A stretch of 64,000 bases of DNA. Source: Microbacterium paraoxydans. Lineage in GTDB: Bacteria; Actinomycetota; Actinomycetes; Actinomycetales; Microbacteriaceae. The translations under genes and the position numbers were made by a program. Every line of letters begins with the position of its first letter. Positions within the stretch are counted from its first letter, which is position 1. Shown here in pieces: positions 35,143-44,215 of this stretch. The notes under the pieces were generated by a model. The model had not been told where the DNA came from. It made no database searches and was given only the letters and a program-made list of their open reading frames with translations. The stretch lies in contig NZ_JAIVLG010000002.1 in assembly GCF_020524545.1 (NCBI RefSeq), forward strand, positions 1-64,000. The letters run 5' to 3'.

Positions 35143-35919
35143 AAACCGGCTGTCGAGATCTCGCAGCTGCGCGTGCACCGCGGCGCCGTCCAGGTCTTCG
35201 ACGGGATTGATGTCACGATTCCGCGGGGGCAGGTCACGGGTCTGCTGGGGCCGTCGGGGTGCGGCAAGACGACGCTCATGCGCTCGATCGTGGGCGTGCA
35301 GAGGATCTTCTCCGGAGACGTCACGGTCCTCGGGGAGCCGGGCGGCTCACGACGCCTGCGGCACCGGGTCGCATACGGCACTCAGGGCACCGCCGTCTAC
35401 GGCGACCTGAGCGTGCGCCAGAATCTCGCCTATTTCGCTTCGCTGCTGAAGGCGCCCAAAGGCGACGTGGATCGGGTCATCGACGAGGTCGGGTTGCGTG
35501 CGCAGTCGGGGCAGCTCGTCGACTCGCTCAGCGGCGGTCAGGCGACGCGGGTGTCGCTCGCGGCCGCGCTGATCGGCGCGCCTGAGCTCGTCGTCCTCGA
35601 CGAGCCGACCGTCGGTCTCGATCCCGTGCTGCGGGCCGAACTGTGGACCCTTTTCCGTGGGCTCGCGGACCGCGGGGTCACCCTCGTCGTGTCGAGTCAT
35701 GTGATGGACGAGGCCGTGCGCTGCGACCGGCTGTTGCTGATGCGGGAGGGTCGCATCATCGCCGACACGACCCCGGCCTCGCTCCTCGCCGACACCGGGA
35801 CGACCGACGCGGAGGCGGCCTTCCTCGCGCTGATCGAGCGTGACCGCGCGTCCGGGGGCGGAGAAACGAGGAGGTCGCGCCGAGACGCGCGCGCCGCACA
35901 GGGGGAGGCCGGAGAATGA
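35134..35919 (+). CDS. ABC transporter ATP-binding protein, exporter type
   Basis: A 261-residue ATPase with Walker A GPSGCGKTTL, signature SLSGGQATRVSLAAAL, Walker B LVVLDEPTVGLDP and switch histidine in VVSSHVMDEA. It belongs to the DrrA/NodI-like group of drug or lipid exporters. ATG 35134 follows cataat by seven bases; ATG 35137 is in frame. It is coupled by a four-base overlap to the permease and lies behind a TetR gene, the common layout of inducible drug exporters. Confidence 0.9.
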   Translation: MMNKPAVEISQLRVHRGAVQVFDGIDVTIPRGQVTGLLGPSGCGKTTLMRSIVGVQRIFSGDVTVLGEPGGSRRLRHRVAYGTQGTAVYGDLSVRQNLAYFASLLKAPKGDVDRVIDEVGLRAQSGQLVDSLSGGQATRVSLAAALIGAPELVVLDEPTVGLDPVLRAELWTLFRGLADRGVTLVVSSHVMDEAVRCDRLLLMREGRIIADTTPASLLADTGTTDAEAAFLALIERDRASGGGETRRSRRDARAAQGEAGE

Positions 35920-36650
35920 ACGGTCGCCGGATGTTCGCCACCGCGGGCCGCGTGCTCACCCAACTGCGGCACGACCCGCGGTCCATCGCCCTGATGCTCA
36001 TCGCGCCGAGTCTGCTCGTGGGGCTCTTCGCCTGGGTGTTCAGCGATCAGGAAGGAGTCTTCGACCAGGTCGGCGGTGCGATCCTGGCTCTGTTCCCGTT
36101 CATCGTGATGTTCCTCATCACCTCGATCACGACGTTGAGGGAGCGCTGTTCGGGCACGCTGGAGCGGTTGATGACGACCCCTCTGGAGAGGGCTGACTTC
36201 ATCCTCGGCTATGCGCTCGCGTTCGGGGCGATGGCGGTGATCCAGGCGGTGGTCACGGTCTGGTTCGCGGTGGGGGTGTGCGGACTCGACGTCGACGGGC
36301 CGCTGTGGCAGCTGGGTCTGGTCGCCGTCGTCGACGCCCTGCTCGGCACTGCGCTGGGGTTGCTGGCGAGTGCCTTCGCGCAGACCGAGTTCCAGGCGGT
36401 GCAGTTCATGCCGTTGCTGGTGTTCCCGCAGATCATCCTCGGCGGGATCTTCATGCCGCGCGATCAGATGCCCGACGTACTGTACGCGATCTCGGACTGG
36501 CTGCCGCTGAGCTACGCGATCGACACGATCAACGCGGTCGCCGCGGGGGACGAGGGCTGGGACGTGTTCGGCCCCTTGCTGATCGTCGTCGCCTTCGCGG
36601 TCGGTGCTCTGGTGCTCGCATCGCTCACACTGCGAAGGCGTACGCGCTGA
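35916..36650 (+). CDS. ABC-2 type transporter permease
   Basis: A 244-residue membrane protein with six helices. The N-terminal RVLTQLRHDPRSIALMLIAPSLL, the TTLRERCSGTLERLMTTPLERADFILGYA stretch and the late QIILGGIFMPRDQMPDVLY define the DrrB-like ABC-2 permease class. It forms the channel for the ATPase encoded just before it. The transported compound is unknown. Confidence 0.9.
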   Translation: MNGRRMFATAGRVLTQLRHDPRSIALMLIAPSLLVGLFAWVFSDQEGVFDQVGGAILALFPFIVMFLITSITTLRERCSGTLERLMTTPLERADFILGYALAFGAMAVIQAVVTVWFAVGVCGLDVDGPLWQLGLVAVVDALLGTALGLLASAFAQTEFQAVQFMPLLVFPQIILGGIFMPRDQMPDVLYAISDWLPLSYAIDTINAVAAGDEGWDVFGPLLIVVAFAVGALVLASLTLRRRTR

Positions 36651-36671
36651 ATCCTCGGTCCGGTCCGGGGC

Positions 36672-39227
36672 TCAGCGTGCGGCGCGGTTCTTGGTGTGCT
36701 TGGTCGGGGCGGCGGCGCACGGATCCTCGGGCCAGGGGTGGCGCGGATAGCGCCCGCGCATCTCGGCGCGGACCTGTGCGTACGGGCCGGACCAGAACGA
36801 GGACAGGTCATCGGTGACCGCGAGCGGACGCCCCGCGGGGGACAGCAGGTGGAACAGCACGGGCACGCGTCCATCGACCAGCCGAGGCGTCTCGGCCCAG
36901 CCGAAGCACTCCTGCAGCTTGACGGCGACGACGGGCCGCGTCGATACGTCGCCGTCGGGCTCAGGATAGGCGATGCGGATGCGGGAGCCGCTGGGTACTT
37001 CCAGGCGTTCCGGAGCGAGGTCGTCCAGGCGAGCCGCCTCCGGCCACGGCAGCATGCGGCGAAGGGCGGACAGCAGATCGAGCCGTCCTACCGGGGTGCC
37101 GGACGCCAGCGCATCCAGTTCGGGCGCCAGCCAGGCGTCGAGAGACTCGACCAGACCCGCATCCGACACATCCGGCCAAGGGGCGCCGAGCTCGCGTCGC
37201 AGCAGAGCCAGCCGACGACGCAGTGCCTCCGCGCCGTCGGACCACGCGAACGTTCCGATCCCGTCGCGGCGCAGTACGCGGCGCACAGCATTCCGCCCCT
37301 CTTGCGCGGAGGCGCGAACCGGGACCGATGAACGCAGGATCGCACCGATTCGGCGTTCGCGTCGGGCCTGGACGCGGTCCCCGGTGAATTCCGCCTCGAT
37401 GCGATCGGTCAGAAGGTGCTCGGCGGCCAGTTCCATCTGCTCTTCGGTGAGCGCCGCGGCGGATCGGATGATCGCTCCGGACCCGGCCGCCGCGCGCCCG
37501 GAGGCACGGGCGACATCGGCGACCGCCAGCCATTCGACCGCCGCGAGCGGTCCGGTCACTCCTGCGCGTGTGCCTGACGCGAGGAGGAATGTCGCTCCGG
37601 TGGCGGTGCGTTCGACGCGGCGGGCGATCCGCTCGGGAAACGCCAGGGCGACCACGAGGCCGACACCGTCGAGGTCCGGGCGCACGTGCGGTGCCGGGGG
37701 AGCCAGGCGCTCGAGGCGATCGACATCGTCTCGCCATCGGCGGGCATCGGGAGTCCGTCCACCCCGTAGCGCGACAAGCGCCTGAGCGACGTCGGCATCG
37801 GCGACTCGCAGGTCGCCGCCCAACAGCGCGACGACTTCTGCGGCGAGGCGTCTGCCGACCGCCGGGCTGCCGTCGCGGAGCGCGCGGGCGAGTCGTGGGT
37901 CGGTGGGAACACGTGCCAGGGCGCGACCTTCTGCGGTGGCACGGCCCTCCTCATCGATCGCGCCGAGACCGCGGAGGACCGTGAGGGCGTCGGCGAGGTT
38001 CTCCGCGGGCAGCGGGTCGATCATCCGCAGTCCCGCCCCGCCGGGGGCTCCCCAGCACGCGAGCAGCAGGGCCGCGTCCACGAGGTCGATCACCCCGATC
38101 TCGGGCAGCGGACGTGCGGGTGCCGCGGCATAGGACCGCTCGTCGACGCACCGGATGACGGCGCCGGGAGCCTGGCGGGTGGCGCGTCCCGCTCGCTGCA
38201 CACACGACGACCGGGGTGCGGCGGTGGTCACCAGGCCCGTCATGCCGCGGGAGGCGTCGCGCAGCGGATGCCGTGAAAGACAGGTGTCCACGACGAGGCG
38301 CACTCCCGGCACCGTGAGCGACGACTCCGCGAGCGAGGTGGTGACGATGATGCGCGGACGGTCTTCCCCCGTGCGGCCGCGGATGACCGCATCCTGTTCG
38401 GCCGACGGGATGCGACCGTGCAGCTCCCGCACGTCGAACGTCTCGGTGGTGGCCCGGATGCGTCGGGCGACCTCCGAGACTTCACGGGCGCCCGGAGCGA
38501 AGACCAGGACGTCCGCCTCCGGGTCTTCGCGGATCTGCGTCAGGGCAGCGGACGTCGTGACACGCGAGACATGGTCCAGGAATCCCGAGGTGACGCCGCG
38601 CTCATCGAGGCGGGGCACGGAGCTCGGGGCCCAGCGCTCGGTGAGGGGGAAGGCGGGCACGTCGTGGTCCACGATCGGGGCGGCGGACGCATCGGTGCCG
38701 AGGGCGGAGGCTATCCGCTCAGCGTCGAGCGTGGCGGACATGGCGACGATCACGAGGTCGTCTCTCAGCTCGCGCACCTCGGAGAGCAGGCCGATCAGGA
38801 GGTCGGTCTCGAGCGCGCGCTCGTGCACCTCGTCGATGATCACGGCGTCGACGCCTTCGAGGCCGGGGTCGTCGAGCATTCGTCGCAGGAGCACTCCGGC
38901 GGTGACGAACTCGATCCGGGTCGCAGCACCTGCGGAGCGCTCGCCGCGGACCGTGAAACCCACGCGGGAGCCGAGTGGAGAGCCGTCGAGGTGGGCGAGT
39001 CTGCGGGCTGCGGCGCGGGCGGCGACGCGGCGAGGCTGGGTGACGATCACGCGACCGGTGCACCGCGAGGCGACCAGCGGCGGCACGAGTGTGGTCTTGC
39101 CCGTACCCGGCGGTGCGGTCACGACCACGGAGCTGCCGTCGTCAAGGACTGCGGCGAGCTCGTCGAGGGCGCCCGCGAACGAGAGACCCGCGCCGATGGC
39201 GTCGAGGTCGAAAGCAGCGGGCGTCAT
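36672..39227 (-). CDS. hrpB: ATP-dependent helicase HrpB
   Basis: An 851-residue DEAH-box RNA helicase. Motifs in order: I APPGTGKTTLVPP, Ia TQPRRVAARAAARR, II DEVH, III SATLDAERIA, then IV-VI including TSLAESSLTVPGV and QRAGRATRQAPG. The winged-helix and HA2 parts follow, and the C-terminal third has the HrpB-specific region (LHALSPAG-type region FHLLSPAGRPLAVTDDLSSFW). The precise cellular role of HrpB is still unclear. CAGACT six bases before the ATG suggests a leaderless start. A terminator lies between it and the flotillin gene upstream. Confidence 0.92.
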   Translation of the reverse strand: MTPAAFDLDAIGAGLSFAGALDELAAVLDDGSSVVVTAPPGTGKTTLVPPLVASRCTGRVIVTQPRRVAARAAARRLAHLDGSPLGSRVGFTVRGERSAGAATRIEFVTAGVLLRRMLDDPGLEGVDAVIIDEVHERALETDLLIGLLSEVRELRDDLVIVAMSATLDAERIASALGTDASAAPIVDHDVPAFPLTERWAPSSVPRLDERGVTSGFLDHVSRVTTSAALTQIREDPEADVLVFAPGAREVSEVARRIRATTETFDVRELHGRIPSAEQDAVIRGRTGEDRPRIIVTTSLAESSLTVPGVRLVVDTCLSRHPLRDASRGMTGLVTTAAPRSSCVQRAGRATRQAPGAVIRCVDERSYAAAPARPLPEIGVIDLVDAALLLACWGAPGGAGLRMIDPLPAENLADALTVLRGLGAIDEEGRATAEGRALARVPTDPRLARALRDGSPAVGRRLAAEVVALLGGDLRVADADVAQALVALRGGRTPDARRWRDDVDRLERLAPPAPHVRPDLDGVGLVVALAFPERIARRVERTATGATFLLASGTRAGVTGPLAAVEWLAVADVARASGRAAAGSGAIIRSAAALTEEQMELAAEHLLTDRIEAEFTGDRVQARRERRIGAILRSSVPVRASAQEGRNAVRRVLRRDGIGTFAWSDGAEALRRRLALLRRELGAPWPDVSDAGLVESLDAWLAPELDALASGTPVGRLDLLSALRRMLPWPEAARLDDLAPERLEVPSGSRIRIAYPEPDGDVSTRPVVAVKLQECFGWAETPRLVDGRVPVLFHLLSPAGRPLAVTDDLSSFWSGPYAQVRAEMRGRYPRHPWPEDPCAAAPTKHTKNRAAR

Positions 39228-39357
39228 CCACCCAGTCTGCCGTGTCAGGTCTGCGGTCGGACGCGTTCACAACTCCGCAGAAATGCCCCTCGCACGCCTC
39301 CTGACCGGGCTTCGCCGACTCGACCAGCGCATTTCTTGCTGAATTGCGAACGGAGAA

Positions 39358-39394
39358 AGCGGATGCCGCGACCTGATCGGCCGCGGCATCCGCT
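39358..39394 (-). terminator. Terminator of the flotillin-like gene
   Basis: Perfect 13-base arms agcggatgccgcg (39358-39370) and cgcggcatccgct (39382-39394). On the minus strand the hairpin is followed by ttTCTCC, a short T-rich tail, and it starts 15 bases after the stop at 39409. Confidence 0.8.
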
Positions 39395-39408
39395 GTGTTG
39401 CGTAGGTA

Positions 39409-41013
39409 CTACTCCGCTGCGGGAGCCGACTCTGCGGCAGGTGCTGCCGCGGCGGTCGTCGACTCACGCGCGGGCGAAGGCGACGGAGACGCGGCCTTGG
39501 CGACACCGGCACCGAAACCACGGCCCACGGCCTGACCCTGGATGATGCCGGCGAGGTCGAGCCCGGTGGCCGAGTGGACACTGTCGAACACCGAGCGGAG
39601 CGCCTTGGCGTTGTCGGCGCCGACCACGTTCGATGCGCCGTCCTCGCCGGAACCGCCGATGATCGACACGTTGCCGATCGCCGCGTAGCCCTTCGAGAAT
39701 TCGGCCATGATCGACGGCAGCACGTCGAGCACGCGCTGCGAGAGGAACGCGTCCTGGTTCGACGCGATGGCCTTGGCCTCGGCCTCGAGAGCGCCGGCGC
39801 GAGCGTCACCTTCGGCGCGGATCGCATCGGCCTCGGCGCTGGCACGGAGGCGACGAGCTTCGGCTTCGGCTTCGGCCTGGGCGCGGAGGGCGTTCGCCTC
39901 ACCGCTCGCCTTCGCGATGGCAGCGGCGGCTTCACCCTCGGCGCGGGCCTTGTCAGCCTGCGCCTGCTGCTCGGCGATGCGGGTGCGGGCTTCCGCCTGC
40001 TTGACCTGCTCGATCGCGGCAGCCTCCGCCGCGCGTTCGCGGGTGTAGAGCTCGGCCTGAGCGCGGGTCTCCGCCTCGTACCGCTGGGCGTCGGCGACGC
40101 GCTTGACGTCGGCGTCGAGCTGGGCCTGCTTGTTCTCGGCCTGCTGCTGCAGAACGGCCTGCTCCGCCTGAGCGCGTGCGAGAGCCTCTGCCTGCTCTGC
40201 CTCGGCGCGTGCACGGCCGATGCCGGAGTCGGCGTTGGCCGTGTTGGTGTCGAGCGCGGTCTGCTCGATCAGGTTGGCTTCCTGGTTCGCGATGTTCTTC
40301 TGGTTGATCGCACGGTCGGCGTTCGTCTGCGAGATCTCGGCGGCCTGACGCTTGGCCTGGATCTCGGGGGCGCCCAGCGACTGGATGTAGCCGACCTTGT
40401 CGGTGATTCCCTTGATCTGGAACGAGTCCAGGATCAGGCCCTGCTCGGCGAGCTCCTGCGAGACATCGGCGGCGATCTGATCGGAGAACTTCTTGCGCTC
40501 ACGCATGAGCTCGACGACCGACAGGGTCGCGACGATGCCACGGAGTGCACCTTCGAGCTGCTCGGTGGTGAACTGCTCGATGGCCTTGTCCTGCGAAGCG
40601 AAGCGCTCGGCCGCGCGGCGGACGTAAAGCGGGTCGGAGCCGATCTTGACGATCGCGACGCCGTCGACGTTCAGCGTCACGCTGTCGAGCGACTGCGCTT
40701 CGGCGTTGAGGGAGACCTGCCGGGAGCGCAGCGAGATGATCTCGTGGCGCTGAGTGATCGGGTTGACGAGCGACTTGCCGTTCACGATCACGGTGACGGG
40801 CGACTCCGCCAGCTCCGAGCTGGTCGTGCCGTCCACCGCGATGACCGCGCGTTGGATCTTCTGCTTGCGCCCCGAGATGACGAGTGCTTCGTCGGCTCGG
40901 GCGACCTTGATCCAGCTGCGTGCGAACAGCAACAGGATCAGCAGCAGGACGACGGCGATGACGACACCGATGCCGACGATGACGAGGATGCCGACGATTC
41001 CGGCGATCTCCAT
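39409..41013 (-). CDS. Flotillin-like SPFH-domain protein
   Basis: A 534-residue membrane-associated scaffold. An N-terminal hydrophobic segment (residues ~5-32) is followed by the SPFH domain to about residue 210, then a long alanine/glutamate-rich coiled coil (repeats such as EAEAEARRLRASAEAD) and a flotillin C-terminal region. The extreme C-terminus is alanine/proline/serine-rich and disordered. Bacterial flotillins organise membrane microdomains and influence fluidity. ATG 41013 is chosen from the gggagg ribosome site and the membrane segment; the frame is open further upstream. It is a single gene with its own terminator. Confidence 0.88.
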   Translation of the reverse strand: MEIAGIVGILVIVGIGVVIAVVLLLILLLFARSWIKVARADEALVISGRKQKIQRAVIAVDGTTSSELAESPVTVIVNGKSLVNPITQRHEIISLRSRQVSLNAEAQSLDSVTLNVDGVAIVKIGSDPLYVRRAAERFASQDKAIEQFTTEQLEGALRGIVATLSVVELMRERKKFSDQIAADVSQELAEQGLILDSFQIKGITDKVGYIQSLGAPEIQAKRQAAEISQTNADRAINQKNIANQEANLIEQTALDTNTANADSGIGRARAEAEQAEALARAQAEQAVLQQQAENKQAQLDADVKRVADAQRYEAETRAQAELYTRERAAEAAAIEQVKQAEARTRIAEQQAQADKARAEGEAAAAIAKASGEANALRAQAEAEAEARRLRASAEADAIRAEGDARAGALEAEAKAIASNQDAFLSQRVLDVLPSIMAEFSKGYAAIGNVSIIGGSGEDGASNVVGADNAKALRSVFDSVHSATGLDLAGIIQGQAVGRGFGAGVAKAASPSPSPARESTTAAAAPAAESAPAAE

Positions 41014-41225
41014 GAATGACCTCCCTGGTTCCCCCCCGAGGGGGCGGTCCAACATGCCCGCGACAACGCGGGCGTACGCAACCACCCTGCCAGAAAGCGG
41101 CGCTCACGGTCGTCGTCCGGTGTTGCTCCGCTCAGGCGGAGCTTCGGCGGGCGGAGACACGATTGCACCGATCGGCGACGACGGTACGGTTGCAGGAGCG
41201 GTCGACGATCCGCGGAAGAGGGCGT

Positions 41226-41768
41226 ATGTCACACGAAGCCGACGGCGGGGAGAGCGGGGAAGAGCCCCGGCAGGATGCGCGTTCCGCTGTGGACGGCGAG
41301 GCGTTGCGGGAGCGCGTCTACGCGACGTTCACCGGGCTGGCGATCGTGCTCGTGCAGAGCAGCAGCGTCGACCACATCAGTCCCGTGCGTGCGATCGTCA
41401 CCCTCGCCGTCGGCATCCTCGCCATTGCCGCCGCCGGTTTCGCGGCTCAGCTGGTCGCAGAGGTCGCGACCACTTCGCGATTCCCCGACAGGGAGGAGTT
41501 CCGAAGGATGTTCCGAGTGTCGGGCAGCGCTATCGCCTCGGCGGCGGTACCGGTCCTGGTGCTCGTTCTCGCCGCCTTCGGCATCATCGACCTGGGCCTC
41601 GCTCTCGGTCTCGCCTCGGTCGTCTACGTCCTCATTCTCGGACTCGTCGGATACATCGCCGTCCGGCGCACGCGTGCGCCCTGGTGGCAGCAGCTGGTGG
41701 CCCTCGGCGCCCTGGTCGCGTTGGGTGTGGCGGTCATCGTGATCCAGCAGATCGCGCACGGACACTGA
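41226..41768 (+). CDS. Hypothetical four-helix membrane protein
   Basis: A 180-residue protein with a charged N-terminal ~30 residues and four membrane helices (around residues 45-60, 65-80, 105-125 and 130-175). The loops include QLVAEVATTSRFPDREEFRRMFRVSG. ATG 41226 follows gaagaggg. The family is not recognised. It converges with the MarR gene. Confidence 0.7.
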   Translation: MSHEADGGESGEEPRQDARSAVDGEALRERVYATFTGLAIVLVQSSSVDHISPVRAIVTLAVGILAIAAAGFAAQLVAEVATTSRFPDREEFRRMFRVSGSAIASAAVPVLVLVLAAFGIIDLGLALGLASVVYVLILGLVGYIAVRRTRAPWWQQLVALGALVALGVAVIVIQQIAHGH

Positions 41769-41780
41769 GTCCGGCGCGCC

Positions 41781-42209
41781 TCAACGGGAGCGGAGCTTCT
41801 CGGCGAGGTCGCGCAGCGTGCGCAGCTCCTCGTCGTCGAGGCGCGACATGCGCTCGGCGATCGAACGTCCGTGCACGGTCGCGAGCGCGCGGAACGCCCT
41901 GGCTCCTTCATCCGTGGCGCGGATCAGGGCGCCGCGGCCATCATCGGGATCGGAGCACTTCGCCACGAGGCCGCGAGCGACCATGCGGTCGACCAGGCGA
42001 GAGACGCTCGGCTGACTGATCAGCATGTTCGAGGTGATGTCACGCAACCGTGCGGTCATCTCGGGTGCGCGGGTGACGGTCAGCAGCACGTCGTACTCGG
42101 CCTGCGCGAGATCGCTGTGCTCGAAGTCGGCCAGCATCCCCGTGAACAGTTCGTGCTGCGCGCGGAACAGGCTCTCCCAGGCCTCCAGGGCGAGCTTGCG
42201 ATCGGTCAT
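41781..42209 (-). CDS. MarR-family transcriptional regulator
   Basis: A 142-residue winged-helix regulator: MTDRKLALEAWESLFRAQHELF helix 1, then the recognition region TARLRDITSNMLISQPSVSRLVDRMVARGLV and the wing with DPDDGRGALIR. The family usually represses exporters or stress genes in response to phenolic ligands or oxidation; no cysteine is present. TATCCT lies six bases before the ATG, so the mRNA is likely leaderless. It is the last core gene before the accessory island. Confidence 0.88.
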   Translation of the reverse strand: MTDRKLALEAWESLFRAQHELFTGMLADFEHSDLAQAEYDVLLTVTRAPEMTARLRDITSNMLISQPSVSRLVDRMVARGLVAKCSDPDDGRGALIRATDEGARAFRALATVHGRSIAERMSRLDDEELRTLRDLAEKLRSR

Positions 42210-42233
42210 CCTCACAGGATAGTGCGAACAGTA

Positions 42234-42267
42234 AAGGGCCGGTCGGAGAGGCTCCCGACCGGCCCTT
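42234..42267. terminator. Strong hairpin upstream of marR
   Basis: Arms aagggccggtcgg (42234-42246) and ccgaccggccctt (42255-42267) pair perfectly over 13 bases. It probably ended a minus-strand gene that once lay upstream of marR and was displaced by the island. The remaining bases to 42435 contain a TATAAC (42341-42346) and gtgatcac/ttgatcac motifs but no convincing gene. Confidence 0.65.
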
Positions 42268-42457
42268 GTCCCTTGCACCAAGAGTGTCCTGCAATCACAT
42301 GCGGTGAGTGCCACAGCAAACATTCACCGTGTGATCACTGTATAACGGCGAGATAACGAATGCAACGGTTTGATCACGGAATCTTCGGTGCATCCGGCAC
42401 TGTCCCATCTCGCGGAAGTTGTCACTTTCTCACGTTGAATCGGCCTGACTTTCGTTC

Positions 42458-43384
42458 CTATCGGGAGGCTTGTCCGGCAGGTGCCGGTTGGCCTGATTCT
42501 TGGTCAGCGTAATACGCCGTTTCGACCTCGACGGGGGTGCGCATGTCGAGCTCGCCGTGGAGCCGCTGGTTGTTCCACCACCACACCCACTCGAGCGTCG
42601 CGAGCTCGACCTGCTCGACCTTCCGCCAGGGGCCGCGCTGACGGATGAGCTCGGTCTTGTAGAGGTTGTTCACTGCCTCCGCCATCGCGTTGTCGAACGA
42701 GTCGCCGACGGTTCCGGTGGAGGGGACGGCGCCGAGTTCGACGATCCGGTCGGTGTAGACCATCGCGGTGTAGTTCGACCCGTGGTCGGCGTGATGAATG
42801 AGCCCATCAAGGCGGCCGCCGACGTTCCAGGCGGCCATGTCGAGCGCCCGCATCGGGAGGATCTCTGACCGCAGCGTCGATGCGACGTTCCAGCCGACGA
42901 TGCGGCGCGAGTAGACGTCGGTGACGAACGCGACGTAGGCGAAACCACTCCAGGTCGCGACGTAGGTGACGTCGCAGACCCAGAGCCGGCGCGGCGCCGG
43001 TGCCGTGAAGCGGCGGTTCACGAGATCACTGGGCAGGACGGTCGTCTTGTCGGAGCGCGTAGTGAATACCCGCTTCGACTTCCGGACGCCGCGCACCCCA
43101 GCGAGGCGCATGAGGCGTTCGGTCTGGTCGCGACCGATCTGCCAGCCTTGCCGGCGTATGAGGGCGTGCATCTTTCGGCGCCCGTAGACGCCGTAGTTCT
43201 CCGCATGCAGCCGTGCAACCTCCGGGACGAGGAGCTCGTCGCGCAGTTGCCGGGCCGACGGCGCGCGACCGACTGCAGCGCGATAGCCGCGCGCGGTGAG
43301 AAAGCCCTGCACTGCCGGTCGGAGGACCCGGCAGATGAGCTCGACCCCGAAACGATCCCGGTGTTCGCTTATAAACCGGATCAT
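42458..43384 (-). CDS. IS3-family transposase OrfB (DDE integrase domain)
   Basis: The 308-residue part contains an HTH_21 region (RKMHALIRRQGWQIGRDQTERLMR) and the rve integrase core, with catalytic aspartates in WVCDVTYVAT and HHADHGSNY and the glutamate in NAMAEAVNNLYKTELI. The same frame is open without a stop from orfA across 43414-43385. A -1 slip on the T5C run at 43414-43419 would therefore make one OrfAB fusion, the active transposase of this family. The ATG at 43384 is only the first internal methionine. Confidence 0.9.
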   Translation of the reverse strand: MIRFISEHRDRFGVELICRVLRPAVQGFLTARGYRAAVGRAPSARQLRDELLVPEVARLHAENYGVYGRRKMHALIRRQGWQIGRDQTERLMRLAGVRGVRKSKRVFTTRSDKTTVLPSDLVNRRFTAPAPRRLWVCDVTYVATWSGFAYVAFVTDVYSRRIVGWNVASTLRSEILPMRALDMAAWNVGGRLDGLIHHADHGSNYTAMVYTDRIVELGAVPSTGTVGDSFDNAMAEAVNNLYKTELIRQRGPWRKVEQVELATLEWVWWWNNQRLHGELDMRTPVEVETAYYADQESGQPAPAGQASR

Positions 43385-43389
43385 CTCGG

Positions 43390-43695
43390 TCAGGGACGGT
43401 CGACCTCCTTCGCGAAAAACACGCTCGCAGCCTTGAGGATCTCATTCGCCTTCCGCAGCTCCGAGACCTCCTTCTGTAGCCGCTTGATCTCAGCCGCAGC
43501 ATCCGTGGTCAACCCCGGCTTCACGCCAGCATCGACCTCCGCCTGGCGTTGCCACAACCGCAACGTCTCCGGGCTCATCCCCAACAGCCCCGCCACATGC
43601 CGCGCGGCACTCATCAACGTCGGGTGCGACGGCCGCGTCTCCGCGAGCATCCGCAACGCCCGCTCACGCATCTCCGGCGAGTACTTCCTGTTCAT
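43390..43695 (-). CDS. IS3-family transposase OrfA (helix-turn-helix)
   Basis: A 101-residue DNA-binding subunit: MNRKYSPEMRERALRML start, the helix-turn-helix AARHVAGLLGMSPETLRLWQRQ, and a leucine zipper (EIKRLQKEVSELRKANEILK) for dimerisation. Its final codons GTG TTT TTC GCG contain the likely slippery site for the -1 shift into orfB, just upstream of its stop. Confidence 0.9.
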   Translation of the reverse strand: MNRKYSPEMRERALRMLAETRPSHPTLMSAARHVAGLLGMSPETLRLWQRQAEVDAGVKPGLTTDAAAEIKRLQKEVSELRKANEILKAASVFFAKEVDRP

Positions 43696-43800
43696 CGTGT
43701 TCCATCCTTGCTTGAAGAACGGAACGAAAGTCAGGCCGATTCATGATGGCGGGCGTGCGGAGCTTGCACGGACAATACTCGGGGCAGTCGTGGATGGCAG

Positions 43801-44173
43801 ATGCGGGATGCACCGGAAGTGCGGGCGGACGAGTTCCGACACTGCCTCGCGGAGCTCGCGGGAATCGACGTCGCGCCACAGGCTCCCGTGATCACGCTCG
43901 AGCCGTACGCCGCGCTCGACTCGAGTGCCCGAGGGGGTGACGACAGCGCATCACTTCCTGAGGATCTTCTCGAGGCGTGGAAAGCCACATCTCGCTCATG
44001 TCGTTGAGTCCCTGATCGACGACTGGAGTCCCGCGAGCGTCGAGGGCTTCATGACCGTGCCGAAGGACGATGTGATTCATCGAGGCAAGCGGCAGTCACC
44101 CGTCGAATGGTTGCTTCGCGGAGCCAGCCCTGGCCGCATCGTCAGGATCCTCGAAGGTGAGCGGTGGCGTTGA
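43801..44173 (+). pseudogene. Frameshifted remnant next to the IS3 element
   Basis: From ATG 43801 a frame reads MRDAPEVRADEFRHCLAELAGIDVAPQ and stays open to 44007, but from about 43925 the better-looking coding sequence (HHFLRIFSRRGKPHLAHVV, then SPVEWLLRGASPGRIVRIL) is in another frame and ends at 44173. The composite looks like one ~120-residue gene broken by a frameshift. In the first frame a stop lies exactly at the IS junction (43744), so the 5' part may have been lost with the insertion. Family not recognised. Confidence 0.4.
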
Positions 44174-44215
44174 TCAGCACGGGCGCTGCTTCACATCACT
44201 CTCTGCGAGTCGATA

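Larger units (their letters stand above)
42436..43743 (-). mobile_element. IS3-family insertion sequence, apparently intact
   Basis: A 1.3 kb element bounded by perfect 23-base inverted repeats, 42436-42458 and 43721-43743, both starting TGAATCGGCCTGACTTTCG from the outside in and ending TG...CA as in IS3 relatives. It holds orfA and orfB in the standard -1 relationship. No matching 3-5 base target duplication is seen at the two outer edges, which suggests later recombination or replacement of one flank. The orfB stop codon touches the left repeat. Confidence 0.85.

Noticed and set aside
38155..39545. Plus-strand open frames opposite hrpB
   Set aside because: They are low-complexity Ser/Arg-rich shadows; HrpB on the other strand has every helicase motif.
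39574..41019. 481-codon plus-strand frame opposite the flotillin gene
   Set aside because: The glycine/leucine-rich repeats are the complement of the flotillin coiled coil; there is no independent evidence.
42360..42480. Small open frame starting at ATG 42360 and running into the IS3 end
   Set aside because: There is no ribosome site, no coding character, and it continues only because it crosses into the insertion sequence.
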